From the NCBI GenBank assembly GCA_903891165.1, contig CAITDR010000155.1:1-59408 (forward strand): 59,408 nucleotides of DNA, read 5' to 3'. The DNA comes from an uncultured Pseudomonadota bacterium. GTDB taxonomy: Bacteria > Myxococcota_A > UBA796 > SXON01. The position numbers and the translations under genes are program-made. Under the pieces are notes generated by a model, which worked only from the letters and a program-made list of their open reading frames with translations, was not told where the DNA came from and made no database searches. This document shows positions 42,775-52,084 of this stretch, piece by piece; the first letter of the stretch is position 1, and each line of letters opens with the position of its first letter.

Positions 42775-45239
42775 AGGAGGAGGCTCTACCCTCAGATCGA
42801 TTTGGTGCGGGGATGAACCAGCGCTTTGGTCTGCTCTACCACCTGTCCGGTTTTTCAGTTGCCTTGCGACGGATGCGGATGGAGCAACACTCTGCCGAGC
42901 GCATCCGCAAGGCAGCGCAGGAGGGCAGCATCGTCTATGCGCTGCACACGCCCTCGCTGGTAGACTGGGTCGCGCTGAACCAGGTATTGGTCAACCAGGG
43001 GCTTCCCCTGCCGATCTATACGCACGGCATTAAAGGCAGCTGGCTGGGTCCCCTGGGCGAGTGGCTCCAGCGGGCCTGGGGACGCTTCCAGAGTGGCCCT
43101 GCGGAGGATCCCGTCCGATCGGGCTGGCTGGCCCAGCGTATCGCGGAGGGCAAGCCCAGCTGCGTCTTCCTGGCGCGGCGACCCGAGCTGCACCTGCCTT
43201 TCACGGAGCCCGCCGAAGACCCGCTGGAGGCCCTGGAGCAGGCACAGGCGCGCACGGAGCGCCCTGTCCTGGTGCTGCCAGTGGTGGTGCTGTGGGAGAA
43301 GGCGCGGCCGCAGGGGGTGGTCGGGGAATTTGTGGCAGGGCTGGAGGAGCTTCCCGGTCCTTTTTCGCAGCTGTGGTCCCTGTCCAACGCCAGCGACCCC
43401 CTGGTTCAGGTGGGCGAGCCGGTGTCTCTGGCGGAGATCCGGGAACGTTTTGGAACGGAGACGCCGTCGCGGCAGAGACGGAGGCTGCGGCTGCTGCTCC
43501 GCCGCTACCTGTACCGGGAGGCCCAGGTGGTTTTGGGACCACGGACCCGGGCTTGGGGAGAGGTACGGCGCCAGGTGCTGCAGTCACCGGAGTTAACGAC
43601 GCTGGTCAGCCAGCAGGCTCGGGCTACAGGCGCCCCACCGGCCACCATCGCCGCGCAGATTGGGCGCACCTACGACCGGATGGCCGCACGCTTCTCGGGC
43701 TCTTACCTCCGGCTGGCAGCCTGGATCACCCGGCAGATCTGGCAGCGGATCTACTCCGGGATCGACATCCGCCCCGAGGATCTGGAGCGGGTGCGCGAGG
43801 CGATGCGGAAGGGGACGCCGGTGCTGGTGCCTTGCCACCGTTCACACCTGGACTATATGTTGCTGTCCAGTATTCTCTACGATCACGACATCGCCGTGCC
43901 CCATGTAGTGGCAGGAGACAACCTCGCCTTCTGGCCGTTGGGCGCAGTGTTCCGTCGTATGGGCGCCTTTTTCATCCGGCGCAATTTTGCGGGGGATACG
44001 GTCTTTCCGGTGTTGTTCGCACGGTACCTGAAGGAGCTGCTACGGATGGAGGTGCCGGTCGAATTTTTTATCGAGGGCGGACGCTCTCGAACCGGAAAAT
44101 TGCTCCCTCCCAAGCTCGGGGTGCTGCGAATGGTGGTGGAGGCCGCCGTGCAGAGCCAGAGTGGCCGAGAAGTCAGCCTGCTGCCCGTCTACATCGGCTA
44201 CGCACGAATTGCCGAGGAAAAAGTCTTTGAACGGGAGCTTTCTGGCTCCAGCAAGGAGCCGGAGAGCATCCAGGGTGTAATGAAGGCTACACGTGTACTG
44301 AGGGAGCGCTACGGGCGCGTCTACGTACGTGTGGGCGAGGCGATCTCTGCAAAAGAGGCTGCGGGAAGTTGGGCGACTCTCTCGTCTGAAGAGCGCCTTA
44401 ACCGCCTACAACACACCGGAGACCGGCTGTTAGCACGGATCGACGAAGAGACATTGATCCTCCCGGTGGCTCTAACCAGTCTGGCTATTCTTGCACATGG
44501 AAGGCGGGGAATTCGTCATGAAGACATCGTGGATCGCACGACGCGCTTCCTGGGCTACTTGCGCTCGCTGGGGGTGAAAGAGCCGAGGGGATTGCGTCGT
44601 GTCGCTGATCTGGTGGACGAATCGACAAGAGTGCTGGTAGCAAGCCGGATGTTGGAGGCTCACGAGGGGGATGGCACCCGGGTGTACGCGATTCCGCCGC
44701 ACGGAAGAATCCGTATGGAGTACTACAAAAATACCCTGTTGGCACCGCTGGCCACACTCTCTTGGTACTGCAGTGGCATCCGGGCCTTGGGCCAGGATCT
44801 TCCTGACTTCAACGAGGTGGACCGGCTCTTCGATCGGCAGGCCGAGGTCTTCAACCGGGAGTTCATCTTTGACCCAGACCTGAGTGTGGCACAGCTACGG
44901 CAGCGGGCGCGGGAAAAGCTGGTGGAATGGGAGCTGGTGGTGGCGGAGGGAGAGGACCTGCGCGTGCGGGATCGCAGCCGAATCGGGGAGCTTGCCAACC
45001 TGAGCACGAATCTGCTGGAGTCCTATCTACTGGTGCTACGGGTACTGGAAAAAGGGGCGACAGACATTCCCAAAGCAGCGCTAACCCTCGGAAAAACGCT
45101 GCTGGCGGTGGACGAACTCCAGCGGCCGGAGGCGCTCAACCTCCAGAACCTGCAGCACGCTGCCAAAACCATGGGAAGGCACCCCAACCCTGAAGCGGTC
45201 CGGAAGGATCTTTCCATACTTCTGGATGGAAAGGCGTGA
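42771..45239 (+). CDS. plsB: Glycerol-3-phosphate acyltransferase (PlsB family)
   Basis: 822 residues, ATGA-coupled to the small lipoprotein gene. Acyltransferase motifs are HRSHLDY (His356 to Asp361), FFIRRNFAGD and FIEGGRSRTGK, then an LLPVYIGYARI block. The length and order match PlsB, which acylates the sn-1 position of glycerol 3-phosphate at the inner membrane to start phospholipid synthesis. The N-terminal 280 residues are also present, as in full-length PlsB. Confidence 0.92.
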   Translation: MKEEALPSDRFGAGMNQRFGLLYHLSGFSVALRRMRMEQHSAERIRKAAQEGSIVYALHTPSLVDWVALNQVLVNQGLPLPIYTHGIKGSWLGPLGEWLQRAWGRFQSGPAEDPVRSGWLAQRIAEGKPSCVFLARRPELHLPFTEPAEDPLEALEQAQARTERPVLVLPVVVLWEKARPQGVVGEFVAGLEELPGPFSQLWSLSNASDPLVQVGEPVSLAEIRERFGTETPSRQRRRLRLLLRRYLYREAQVVLGPRTRAWGEVRRQVLQSPELTTLVSQQARATGAPPATIAAQIGRTYDRMAARFSGSYLRLAAWITRQIWQRIYSGIDIRPEDLERVREAMRKGTPVLVPCHRSHLDYMLLSSILYDHDIAVPHVVAGDNLAFWPLGAVFRRMGAFFIRRNFAGDTVFPVLFARYLKELLRMEVPVEFFIEGGRSRTGKLLPPKLGVLRMVVEAAVQSQSGREVSLLPVYIGYARIAEEKVFERELSGSSKEPESIQGVMKATRVLRERYGRVYVRVGEAISAKEAAGSWATLSSEERLNRLQHTGDRLLARIDEETLILPVALTSLAILAHGRRGIRHEDIVDRTTRFLGYLRSLGVKEPRGLRRVADLVDESTRVLVASRMLEAHEGDGTRVYAIPPHGRIRMEYYKNTLLAPLATLSWYCSGIRALGQDLPDFNEVDRLFDRQAEVFNREFIFDPDLSVAQLRQRAREKLVEWELVVAEGEDLRVRDRSRIGELANLSTNLLESYLLVLRVLEKGATDIPKAALTLGKTLLAVDELQRPEALNLQNLQHAAKTMGRHPNPEAVRKDLSILLDGKA

Positions 45240-45595
45240 AGGCGGACCAGCTCTTTGACGGAGAGGCACCTCCGCCTCCTCCGCCTGACCCGACCGTGGC
45301 CATCCAGCGGCTACTGTGGATCGCAGTCCCCCTCAACCTGATGGGGCCCTGCCTATTTACGGGCGTTCCCGGCGCCGCACTCTCGCTCTGGGCCTGGTAC
45401 CGTGCCGACGAGGAGCTGGCGCGGCTGGAGGCGGGAGGGCTCCCGGCCGCTCTGAGGCCAAGATTGGTTCAGATCCGATGGCTCTCCTCGCTCAACCTGG
45501 GCCTCTGTGGATCACTCCTGCTGCTCCAACTGGGCCTTTTTGGTATTGGAGCATACCAAAGCCTGCTGGAAGTCCTCGGCGGGATGATCAGCTGA
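45236..45595 (+). CDS. Small two-helix membrane protein
   Basis: 119 residues with a GTG start overlapping the plsB stop (GTGA). A proline-rich cytosolic start is followed by two hydrophobic segments (LLWIAVPLNLMGPCLFTGV and LNLGLCGSLLLLQLGLFGIG) separated by a charged loop. The coupling suggests a role near PlsB or in the membrane. No family recognised. It overlaps the convergent gene by eight bases. Confidence 0.6.
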   Translation: MKADQLFDGEAPPPPPPDPTVAIQRLLWIAVPLNLMGPCLFTGVPGAALSLWAWYRADEELARLEAGGLPAALRPRLVQIRWLSSLNLGLCGSLLLLQLGLFGIGAYQSLLEVLGGMIS

Positions 45596-46730
45596 CCTCC
45601 GTGCTCCCTTCGCGTCCCAAAACCCGCTTCGCCAGGAAGGCCACAGCCCCCAAAGAGAGGAACACGCAGAGCAGCTTCAGGGGGTGGAAGGCATTGTACT
45701 TCAAGCCGTGGACCAGCGTTTCTCCGAAGGTATAGGCGGGCTTCCCATTGTCCGGGCCGGACCAAGCGATTGCCGAGAGCGTCTCGTTCAAGGCCGCCTG
45801 GAGAGCCTCGCCGCTGCCCGCGGCCCCCAGAACCTTGGCGACCAGCACCTTGTCTTCGTAGGGAATTACCACGGTGCGCATATCATAACCGGCCAGCTCC
45901 GGGCTGAAGCCCACCGCGTTGCGGTCCCCGACGGTGAGCAATGCACCGGCCGCCACCTTATCGGCGGCCTTCCCATAGAGGCCCTGCCGAAAAGCGGGCT
46001 CACGATCCGGGAAGCTATCCAGATCCAAGGGACCAAAACGCCAATCGCGGGTACAAAGGGTGAGGACGTCGGGCGCACCAATGGGCAGCGGGTGGATCGC
46101 GGTCACGCAGCGGGTAGAGTCCGCTTCGCCCGTCAGCTTCGTACGTTCCTCCATCTCTTTCCCCTCCGACGCCAAGGGAAGGCGCCAGCCAGAGGGGAAG
46201 GTGACCTTGCCATAAGGAGCGTCCACCGGCCCCGCAGAGGTGGCCGCGGGGGGGTTGATCTGGCGGATTGCGGCCAGGATCTGCTGACGAGCCGCGCGTA
46301 TTTTTGCCTCAGACTCGGCGGGGCCGTAGACCGCCACATGCACCATCTTGCCATCCCCGGGAAAGGACGCCCCCATCAGGATCCCGCGCGCATTTACACG
46401 ATCAAAGTTGAAGCGTACCGTGAGGAGAGCCGTTGTTCTCCCCTGCACCTCCTGGATCTGGATGTTCTCCATGCGGATGTTTTTGGCCCGCTCCAGCGCC
46501 TCCAGACGGTCGCGGTAGAGTGCGGCCTGAGATCGCCCCACCTCCTCCGTGAGTTCCTGCTGCCAGGGGCTGTACCAGATCTCCATGGCCATGGGGCCAG
46601 AGGTGTTGGTGGAGCGGAAATCCCAGTTGGTCCAGCGGGCCGTTTCCCAGCCGGGAAGTTCAAAAACCACACCCGCATCATTCAAATCAAATGGCGCGGC
46701 AAGGGCGAGGGAGAGGAAGAGGGAGAACAT
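45588..46730 (-). CDS. Secreted protein with C-terminal membrane helix
   Basis: 380 residues from the ATG at 46730, with GGAG six bases upstream; an in-frame GTG at 46790 would add a G-rich leader. MFSLFLSLALA is an 11-residue signal. Two related-looking alpha/beta segments follow (VFELPGWETARWTNWDFRST; VTFPSGWRLPLASEGKEMEE), then a hydrophobic helix (PLKLLCVFLSLGAVAFLAKR) and a charged tail, giving a membrane-anchored periplasmic domain. No family recognised. Confidence 0.6.
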   Translation of the reverse strand: MFSLFLSLALAAPFDLNDAGVVFELPGWETARWTNWDFRSTNTSGPMAMEIWYSPWQQELTEEVGRSQAALYRDRLEALERAKNIRMENIQIQEVQGRTTALLTVRFNFDRVNARGILMGASFPGDGKMVHVAVYGPAESEAKIRAARQQILAAIRQINPPAATSAGPVDAPYGKVTFPSGWRLPLASEGKEMEERTKLTGEADSTRCVTAIHPLPIGAPDVLTLCTRDWRFGPLDLDSFPDREPAFRQGLYGKAADKVAAGALLTVGDRNAVGFSPELAGYDMRTVVIPYEDKVLVAKVLGAAGSGEALQAALNETLSAIAWSGPDNGKPAYTFGETLVHGLKYNAFHPLKLLCVFLSLGAVAFLAKRVLGREGSTEVS

Positions 46731-46792
46731 GGGTGCTCCGGAGGGAGGGGCATCTATCCGGTGTCCCCTCCCCTTCCCCCGTCCCCACACCA

Positions 46793-46825
46793 GAAAAACG
46801 AAAAGGGACGGCGAGGCCGTCCCTT
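46793..46825 (-). terminator. Rho-independent terminator of the ribosomal operon
   Basis: On the minus strand a ten-base stem (AAGGGACGGC, loop CTC, GCCGTCCCTT) at 46803-46825 is followed by a T-rich tract at 46793-46804. It lies 18 bases after the rplQ stop and ends the long operon. Confidence 0.92.
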
Positions 46826-46842
46826 GCTGCGACCGAATCCGC

Positions 46843-47313
46843 TCAGGCGGAGGCGGTCACATCCGCTTCCGGAGCGGCAGGCTCCGGCTGCGGGGCCACA
46901 TAGGGCTCCACCAGCTCAATCAGCACCATGGAAGCCTGATCACCAGGCCGGGAGCCCAGCTTCAGGATCCGGGTATAGCCACCGGGGCGGGTCAAAAACC
47001 GCTCCGAGTAGTCGCTGAAGATCTTCTGGAGCACATCGCGGTCGGTGATCCAACGGCGGGCCATACGGATCGCGTGGACACGATTTGCGCGTGCTACCCG
47101 AAGTTCCTCTCCCTCCAGCCCTTCCAGGCTGCTAAGAGGAATCCGCTTCGAAAGTGTGATGATCCGGTCGGCCACCTTACGAAGCTCTTTTGCGCGAGCC
47201 TGGGTGGTCCGAATGCGACCGTGCTGCATGAGCGAAGTCACAAGGTTGTTGATCATCGCATCACGGTGAGCAGAGCCCAAGCCCAGCCGGCGACCAGCTT
47301 TTAGATGACGCAT
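46843..47313 (-). CDS. rplQ: 50S ribosomal protein L17
   Basis: 156 residues. [20 protein letters not shown] is the diagnostic bL17 start, then [21 protein letters not shown] late [19 protein letters not shown] matches the conserved C-terminal strand. The tail after VEPYVA is Pro/Ala/Glu-rich and about 20 residues longer than the usual core. It is the last gene of the operon, following rpoA by 23 bases, and is followed by a terminator. Confidence 0.97.
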   Translation of the reverse strand: MRHLKAGRRLGLGSAHRDAMINNLVTSLMQHGRIRTTQARAKELRKVADRIITLSKRIPLSSLEGLEGEELRVARANRVHAIRMARRWITDRDVLQKIFSDYSERFLTRPGGYTRILKLGSRPGDQASMVLIELVEPYVAPQPEPAAPEADVTASA

Positions 47314-47336
47314 CTTCTACTCCATCCCTGTCTTAA

Positions 47337-48341
47337 TCAGGCGTGGTTCTTGGGAAAGTTGTGGAGTTTCATTCCAAGCGACAGCCCAAGCTCGCTCAGA
47401 ATCTCCTTGATCTCATTCAGGGATTTCCGCCCGAAGTTCTTGGTCTTGAGCATCTCGGCTTCGGTCTTCTCGACCAACTGCCACACAAACTCAATTCCCG
47501 CGTTCTGGAGGCAGTTGGCGGAACGGACGGAGAGGTCCAGTTCATCAACGCGCTTGAAGAGCGCCTCGTTGAACTCTTCCCCGGAGGCCGCTTCCTCTCC
47601 CTGTACCGGCTCATCTTCTTCGACGAAGTTGATGAAGGGCTGGAGCTGCTCCTTGAGGATTTTGGCGCTGTATGCGACAGAATCCTCGGGCGTCACCGCA
47701 CCGTTGGTCCAGACTTCCAGGGTCAGCTTGTCGAAGTCGGTACGCTGTCCGACACGCGCGTTGGTCACGGTGTAGCGAACGCGGCGAATCGGAGAGTGAA
47801 TGGAGTCGATGGGGATGGTGCCCAGGGGCATATCCGGAGACTTGTTACGGTCGGCCGGGACATAACCCTTGCCCATCTTGATGGTGAACTCCGCATGGAG
47901 GCGGGCGTGTCCGGTGAGGGTGGCGATGGGGTGCTCAGGATTGAGCACCTCAGCGGCGCCTTCAAAACGGATGTCGCTACCACGAACCACGCGGATTTCC
48001 CCAGCAACACCTTCCACATCAATGCTGGCCCGGAAAGGCTCCATCCGATCGGTACGGATGAGCACGCCCTTCAGGTTCAGGATGATGTCGGTGACATCTT
48101 CGATCACGCCGGGGATGGCGGAGAACTCGTGGAGCACTCCCTCCATCTTGACGGAGGTGATCGCTGCACCCTGGAGGCTGGACAACAGCACCCGGCGAAG
48201 TGCATTCCCTAGGGTGATACCGAAACCACGCTCCAAGGGCTTCACTACGAACTTGCCGTAGGTATCCCCGGAGGAAGAATCCCGTTCGATGCGGCGGGAC
48301 TTGATTAAGCTCCGCCAATTGCTATACATAAACTCATTCAT
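47337..48341 (-). CDS. rpoA: RNA polymerase alpha subunit
   Basis: 334 residues. The N-terminal assembly domain has [20 protein letters not shown] and the C-terminal domain has [20 protein letters not shown] and [20 protein letters not shown], which bind UP-element DNA and activators. The length is normal. AGGGAG lies six bases upstream of the start. The 82 bases between rpsK and this gene hold a structured element where rpsD is found in many bacteria. Confidence 0.98.
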   Translation of the reverse strand: MNEFMYSNWRSLIKSRRIERDSSSGDTYGKFVVKPLERGFGITLGNALRRVLLSSLQGAAITSVKMEGVLHEFSAIPGVIEDVTDIILNLKGVLIRTDRMEPFRASIDVEGVAGEIRVVRGSDIRFEGAAEVLNPEHPIATLTGHARLHAEFTIKMGKGYVPADRNKSPDMPLGTIPIDSIHSPIRRVRYTVTNARVGQRTDFDKLTLEVWTNGAVTPEDSVAYSAKILKEQLQPFINFVEEDEPVQGEEAASGEEFNEALFKRVDELDLSVRSANCLQNAGIEFVWQLVEKTEAEMLKTKNFGRKSLNEIKEILSELGLSLGMKLHNFPKNHA

Positions 48342-48353
48342 AATGCACTCCCT

Positions 48354-48392
48354 GCCGGACTTCTATCGCCATAGCGGCGTTCATCGTCCGGC
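48354..48392 (-). promoter_or_regulatory. Structured element in the rpsK-rpoA gap
   Basis: In the transcript (minus strand) GCCGGAC pairs with GTCCGGC (seven base pairs), enclosing a symmetric six-by-six internal loop (GATGAA and ATAGAA) and an inner stem CGCC/GGCG with loop GCTAT. It lies just upstream of the rpoA Shine-Dalgarno. It could be a protein-binding site, for example for S4, whose gene is missing here (inference), or an RNA processing site. Confidence 0.45.
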
Positions 48393-48423
48393 GTTGATCA
48401 GGGACAGCCGAAGGAGCGTTCGC

Positions 48424-48813
48424 TCAGACGCGACGCCGCTTCGGAGGACGGCAGCCGTTATGAGGGATAGGGGTTACGTCCACGATCATCGTGACCTTCA
48501 AGCCCGCGGCCTGAACAGCACGAAGCGCAGACTCCCGGCCTGCGCCAGGCCCCTTGATGACGACGCCAGCGGTCTTCATGCCGTGGTCAATCGCTTTCCG
48601 CGCTGCATCTTCCGCGACCAGCTGAGCCGCAAAGGGGGTGGACTTGCGAGAGCCCTTGAAACCCTTCACACCTGCACTGGACCACGCGACGGTATTCCCG
48701 GCCGGATCGGTGATGGTGACGATAGTATTGTTGAAGGTTGACTGAATGTGCACCACACCAGAGGGCACATTCTTCTTCGCCTTCTTGACAACTTTCTTTT
48801 TATTGACGCTCAT
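48424..48813 (-). CDS. rpsK: 30S ribosomal protein S11
   Basis: 129 residues. [40 protein letters not shown] and [15 protein letters not shown] are the uS11 core and the invariant tail that lines the platform of the small subunit. It follows rpsM by eight bases. rpsD does not follow, unlike the usual alpha operon. Confidence 0.98.
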   Translation of the reverse strand: MSVNKKKVVKKAKKNVPSGVVHIQSTFNNTIVTITDPAGNTVAWSSAGVKGFKGSRKSTPFAAQLVAEDAARKAIDHGMKTAGVVIKGPGAGRESALRAVQAAGLKVTMIVDVTPIPHNGCRPPKRRRV

Positions 48814-48821
48814 GGTTCACC

Positions 48822-49190
48822 CTACTTCTTCTTCGCGGTGACGGCGCGACGGGGACCTTTGCGGGTCCGTGCGTTGGTATGGGTACGCTGGCCACGGACC
48901 GGGAGGCCGCGCTTGTGGCGGCTGCCGCGATAGGTACCCAGGTCAATCAACCGCTTGATGTTCATAGCGACTTCCTTGCGGAGTTCGCCTTCCACGCGGT
49001 ATTCACGCTGGATAACGTCGCGAATCTTCGCCACGTCCTGTTCAGTGAGATCCTGAGTGCGGGTAGCGAGATCTACCTGAGCCTTCTCAAGGATATCCAC
49101 TGCGTTCTTCCGACCAACGCCGTAGAGGTAGGAAAGCGCAATATCAATGCGCTTGTTCCGAGGGAGGTCAACACCTTCAATACGTGCCAT
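48822..49190 (-). CDS. rpsM: 30S ribosomal protein S13
   Basis: 122 residues. [29 protein letters not shown] and [20 protein letters not shown] are the uS13 helix-turn and basic tail that contact the head of the 30S subunit and tRNA. It starts four bases after the rpmJ stop. Confidence 0.98.
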   Translation of the reverse strand: MARIEGVDLPRNKRIDIALSYLYGVGRKNAVDILEKAQVDLATRTQDLTEQDVAKIRDVIQREYRVEGELRKEVAMNIKRLIDLGTYRGSRHKRGLPVRGQRTHTNARTRKGPRRAVTAKKK

Positions 49191-49194
49191 TGCC

Positions 49195-49308
49195 TCACCC
49201 CTGCCGCTGCTTGTGCTTTGGCGTCTCGCAGATCACCCGAACCACCCCACGGCGGCGAATGACCGTGCACTTGTCACAGATCGCTTTGACGGATGCCTTC
49301 ACCTTCAC
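49195..49308 (-). CDS. rpmJ: 50S ribosomal protein L36
   Basis: 37 residues with a GTG start, GAGGAG six bases upstream. The chain reads [32 protein letters not shown] and QRQG; the Cys, Cys, Cys, His zinc ligands of bL36 (CDKC, then C and H) are intact, so this is the zinc-binding form. It lies between map and rpsM, with no infA gene between map and rpmJ. Confidence 0.95.
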   Translation of the reverse strand: MKVKASVKAICDKCTVIRRRGVVRVICETPKHKQRQG

Positions 49309-49335
49309 CTGAATCTCCTCGCCGGCAATGCCGGT

Positions 49336-50118
49336 TCAACGGATGGAACCACCTTCATTCAAGGTGGTAAGTATTTCCGGCCCCGAAGGCGTGATGGCAA
49401 CGGTATGCTCAAAATGGGCAGCCAAGCTGCCGTCTTCTGTTACCACTGTCCACTTGTCTTCGAGAATCCGGGTCTTCCCCTTACCGAGTGTGATCATCGG
49501 CTCGATCGCCAACACCATTCCCGGTTTCAACAAATAACCTGTGCCTGCCTTCCCAAAATTGGGAACGCTGGGCTCTTCGTGCAAGTTCCTCCCAATTCCA
49601 TGCCCAACAAACTGGGTGACTACACCATACCCTCTTGGCTCCACATATCCCTGGATAGCGCAGCCGATATCTCCAATGCGCCCACCCGGGCGCGCCAAAC
49701 GGACGCCCTCATATAGTGATTGCTCTGTATCGTCAAGCAACTTCTTGGCACGGGCAGAGGCCCCCGGCATCGGCACCGAAAATGCCAGATCCGCATAGTA
49801 GCCGCTGGCATCCACGAGGCCGAAGTCCAAGGTGACGATGTCACCCTCCCGAAGAAGTCGTTTCCCCGGAATGCCGTGTACCACCTGCTCGTTGATGGAG
49901 ATGCAGATCGTTTTCGGGAAAATAGCCTTGCCGACCTTGTAGCCTTTAAAGGCGGGTCGAGCACCCAGCCCCCGGATCGCCTCCTCCGTCAGGCGATCGA
50001 CCTCATCGGTAGACACCCCCACCTGGACCACCGGGCGCACACGCTCAGCTACTTCTGCGAGCTTTCTTCCCGCCACCCGCATCGCCGCGAGCTCGTGCCA
50101 GTCCTTAATAGGGATCAT
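49336..50118 (-). CDS. map: Methionine aminopeptidase, type I
   Basis: 260 residues from the ATG at 50118; the longer frame upstream overlaps adk. The metal ligands are visible in DIVTLDFGLVDASGYYADLA (two Asp), FVGHGIGRNLHEEPSVPNFG (His), LAIEPMITLG (Glu) and AAHFEHTVAIT (Glu). It removes the initiator methionine in the cytosol. It follows adk by 11 bases, as in many spc operons. Confidence 0.96.
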   Translation of the reverse strand: MIPIKDWHELAAMRVAGRKLAEVAERVRPVVQVGVSTDEVDRLTEEAIRGLGARPAFKGYKVGKAIFPKTICISINEQVVHGIPGKRLLREGDIVTLDFGLVDASGYYADLAFSVPMPGASARAKKLLDDTEQSLYEGVRLARPGGRIGDIGCAIQGYVEPRGYGVVTQFVGHGIGRNLHEEPSVPNFGKAGTGYLLKPGMVLAIEPMITLGKGKTRILEDKWTVVTEDGSLAAHFEHTVAITPSGPEILTTLNEGGSIR

Positions 50119-50129
50119 GTAGTCGACCT

Positions 50130-50762
50130 TCAGGCCCCAAGGGCCTGAAGAATCCGCTGACCCACCTGCTCCACGGCACCCACGCCGTCCACCACATAAA
50201 CAGGAAATGCAGAGCGGAGAACACCGAGCACGGGAGACGTGTCTCGAGTATACGTTTCCAAGCGAGCGCGCACAACCACCTCCTGGTCGTCCGGCCGCTG
50301 CACAATGCTGGCGGTTCCACAAGCACGGCAAAGGGCCGGTGGTGGATCGTAGGTCTCGTGGTAGGTGGCTGAGCACTTTGAACAGACACGGCGTCCAGCA
50401 ATCCGAGCGATCAAAACTTCCGTGGGAACTTCGATGCTGACCACCTGCGCCGCCTTTCCCTTCGAAGCCCCAATCAGCCAGTGCGCCTGTGCCAGCGACC
50501 GCGGGAAACCATCAAAGAGAACCCCGCCTGCACAATCCAGAGCTGCAATCCGGTCAGCGACCATTTCGCAGGTCAACTCGTCCGGCACCAGCTGCCCCTT
50601 CTCCATAAATCCCTTCGCCGCCAACCCGAGGGGGGTACCCTCTTTAAGGTTCTTGCGAAAGATGTCACCGGTGGCCACATGGGGCACCCGGAAATGACCC
50701 GCCAGGAAAGTAGCTTGTGTTCCCTTCCCGCATCCAGGGGGGCCAAAGAGCATGCTGATCAT
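50130..50762 (-). CDS. adk: Adenylate kinase
   Basis: 210 residues; the ATG overlaps the secY stop. Walker A is GPPGCGKGTQ (7-16), the AMP-binding part is ATGDIFRKNLKEGTPLG and FDGFPRSLAQA, and the lid carries a zinc-knuckle type CSKCSATYH and CRACG. The zinc-type lid is typical of Gram-positive and many other bacteria. It interconverts ATP, ADP and AMP. Confidence 0.97.
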   Translation of the reverse strand: MISMLFGPPGCGKGTQATFLAGHFRVPHVATGDIFRKNLKEGTPLGLAAKGFMEKGQLVPDELTCEMVADRIAALDCAGGVLFDGFPRSLAQAHWLIGASKGKAAQVVSIEVPTEVLIARIAGRRVCSKCSATYHETYDPPPALCRACGTASIVQRPDDQEVVVRARLETYTRDTSPVLGVLRSAFPVYVVDGVGAVEQVGQRILQALGA

Positions 50763-52084
50763 AGAGCCTCTCGGGAACCTGTGGTGAGGTAGCGACGACG
50801 CCCCCCCGTGCGAGGTCCCTGGAGTCCATCATACTGCCGGGTCAGAAGCTGGGCCTCGATCTGCGCGACGGTATCCAGAGCAACGCCCACCACAATGAGA
50901 AGCCCCGTGCCCCCGAAGTGGAACGGAATCCCGCCCTGGCTCGTGAGGATCGTAGGGAGTATGCAAACACCCGCGAGATAAAACGCTCCCGCTCCGTTGA
51001 GGCGCATCAGAAGACGATCGATGTACTCGGCCGTCTGACGCCCAGGACGAATCCCAGGGATGTAAGCGCCGCTCTTCTTCAGATTGTCCGCAACATCCAC
51101 CGGATTGAACATAATCGCGGTATAGAAGTACGAGAAGAATACAATAAGAGCAACGTAGGAATAGTTATAGAACCAAGCTCCCGGCTGAAGCAAGGCCGCA
51201 AACCCCTGGACGTTCTCGTTCTGCCAGAAGTTCAACACCGTCGCCGGGGCCATGAGAAGGGAGGACGCAAAAATCGGCGGAATGACGCCCGTCGTATTGA
51301 TCTTCAGCGGCAGGTGGCTCGTCTGGCCACCGTAAACGGTGCGCCCGATCACCCGCTTGGCATAGTGGATGGGAACACGGCGTTGCGCGCGCTCGATCCA
51401 GCAAATCGCACCCACGACAGCCACCATCAGAACCAAAAGTCCTGCCGCATCTGTCAGCGCGAGCTCATTCGCCTGTATCTTCTTAACCAGGGTAAAGGCC
51501 GACTGCGGGAGCTGGGATACAATCCCTGCTGTAATGATAAGACTGGAACCATTGCCGATGCCACGCTCTGAAATCTGCTCTCCGAGCCACATGACAAAAC
51601 AACTACCAGCCGTCATCGTCAAGATGGTGATGATGCGGAACTGCCAGCCAGGATTGAGCACCATGTTGTTGGACATCTGTTCCAACTGCATCGCCGCCAG
51701 CCCAGACTGAACGACCGCCACAACAATCGTTCCGTAGCGGGTGTACTGGGTGATCTGATTACGGCCCTGCTGACCTTCCTTGGACAAACGCTCCAAAGGA
51801 GGGAAGACCACGGTGAGAATCTGCACCATAATACTGGCCGTGATGTACGGCATCACGCCAAGGAAAAACACACTATACTGCTGAAGGGCGCCGCCACTGA
51901 ACATATCGTAAAGCCCGAACATCGTATCGCTGTTCGAGGTTACAAACTGCTTGAGCGCTTCCCTGTCAACACCCGGCGCCGGTATGTGGACACCCAGTCG
52001 GAAAACGGCAAGCATGCCGAGCGTAAATAACACTCGGCTGCGTAAATCCGGCATCTGATAGATAAGAAGGAGCCAGCGGCTCAC
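50759..52084 (-). CDS. secY: Protein translocase subunit SecY
   Basis: 441 residues. A GTG start at 52084 overlaps the rplO stop (GTGA); the longer reading upstream runs into rplO. VLFTLGMLAVFRLGVHIPAP is the first membrane helix, GVMPYITASIMVQIL the second, and GRNQITQYTRY and ERAQRRVPIHYAKR the cytosolic loops that contact the ribosome and SecA. Ten membrane helices are expected. It is the channel for the many exported proteins here. Confidence 0.97.
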   Translation of the reverse strand: MSRWLLLIYQMPDLRSRVLFTLGMLAVFRLGVHIPAPGVDREALKQFVTSNSDTMFGLYDMFSGGALQQYSVFFLGVMPYITASIMVQILTVVFPPLERLSKEGQQGRNQITQYTRYGTIVVAVVQSGLAAMQLEQMSNNMVLNPGWQFRIITILTMTAGSCFVMWLGEQISERGIGNGSSLIITAGIVSQLPQSAFTLVKKIQANELALTDAAGLLVLMVAVVGAICWIERAQRRVPIHYAKRVIGRTVYGGQTSHLPLKINTTGVIPPIFASSLLMAPATVLNFWQNENVQGFAALLQPGAWFYNYSYVALIVFFSYFYTAIMFNPVDVADNLKKSGAYIPGIRPGRQTAEYIDRLLMRLNGAGAFYLAGVCILPTILTSQGGIPFHFGGTGLLIVVGVALDTVAQIEAQLLTRQYDGLQGPRTGGRRRYLTTGSREAL

